Assembly: GCA_022360075.1 (NCBI GenBank)
Contig: JAKSDN010000117.1
Span: 1 to 5,427 of the forward strand
Reading direction: 5' to 3'
DNA length: 5,427 bases
Origin: Kiloniellales bacterium
Lineage (GTDB): Bacteria > Pseudomonadota > Alphaproteobacteria > Kiloniellales > JAKSDN01
Made by a program: the position numbers and the translations under genes. The notes beneath the pieces are model-generated. The model saw nothing but the letters and a program-made list of their open reading frames with translations, was not told the origin of the DNA and did no database searches. This document shows, piece after piece, positions 5,322 to 5,427 of the stretch (the stretch's first letter is position 1; each line of letters opens with the position of its first letter).

Positions 5322-5427
5322 CATCGCGCGCTTCCGGGGAGCCTGGCAAGGGGATCCGGCAGGGTCTCGCTAGCGCGTTTTGCGTTCGCATGGAGTCGGC
5401 CCCGGCCCACGCCCCCACCCGGCCACC
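5322..5427. other. Unassigned right end of the window
   Basis: About 100 bases upstream of the toxin-antitoxin promoter return to high GC. An ATG at 5390 on the plus strand opens a frame running off the window, but it has no ribosome site and no recognisable residues. Open minus-strand frames here run into the parDE promoter. No gene is supported. Confidence 0.4.

Noticed and set aside
5390..5427. Possible start of a plus-strand gene at ATG 5390
   Set aside because: No Shine-Dalgarno box upstream and only 13 codons before the window ends, with no recognisable sequence.

Overview
The window looks like chromosomal DNA from a GC-rich alphaproteobacterium. The evidence is about 68% GC in sampled coding lines, a kinase whose phospho-acceptor region resembles the PleC/PdhS/DivJ group, and an exact TTAA-N7-TTAAC site of the type bound by the alphaproteobacterial regulator CtrA. 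Genus cannot be assigned from the sequence alone.

Left part, minus strand, positions 3208 down to 1: four closely packed genes read leftwards and probably form one operon. In transcription order they are a two-module pentapeptide-repeat protein (3208-1859), a cytoplasmic sensor-less histidine kinase (1842-955), a membrane-anchored or exported mono-haem cytochrome c (958-428), and a Tat-exported multicopper oxidase cut off by the window edge (396-1). The gaps are 16 bp, a 4-bp GTGA overlap, and 31 bp. The last two genes make a periplasmic copper/haem redox pair. The first two look like a cytoplasmic signalling pair. No response regulator is visible in the window.

Middle, 3209-3466: a divergent intergenic region. 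It holds the CtrA-type box in an AT-rich patch, placed to drive the leftward operon, and a small inverted repeat ahead of the rightward gene. The plus-strand gene at 3467-4543 is a class I-like nitronate monooxygenase (FMN enzyme, 358 aa).

Right part, 4544-5427: about 150 bp of non-coding DNA with two perfect short palindromes and a GC-rich hairpin leads into a leftward parD-parE type II toxin-antitoxin operon (antitoxin 5265-5008, toxin 5018-4698, 11-bp overlap). This operon has lower GC (about 53-55% in sampled lines), a good sigma70-like promoter with a palindromic operator candidate in its spacer, and a toxin whose C-terminus departs from the usual family ending. The last 100 bases hold nothing I can assign.

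The most interesting reading is a CtrA-linked operon that joins a repeat-protein scaffold and a PleC-like soluble kinase to a periplasmic copper oxidase/cytochrome c pair. This grouping is seen in the sequence. Its function is inference.
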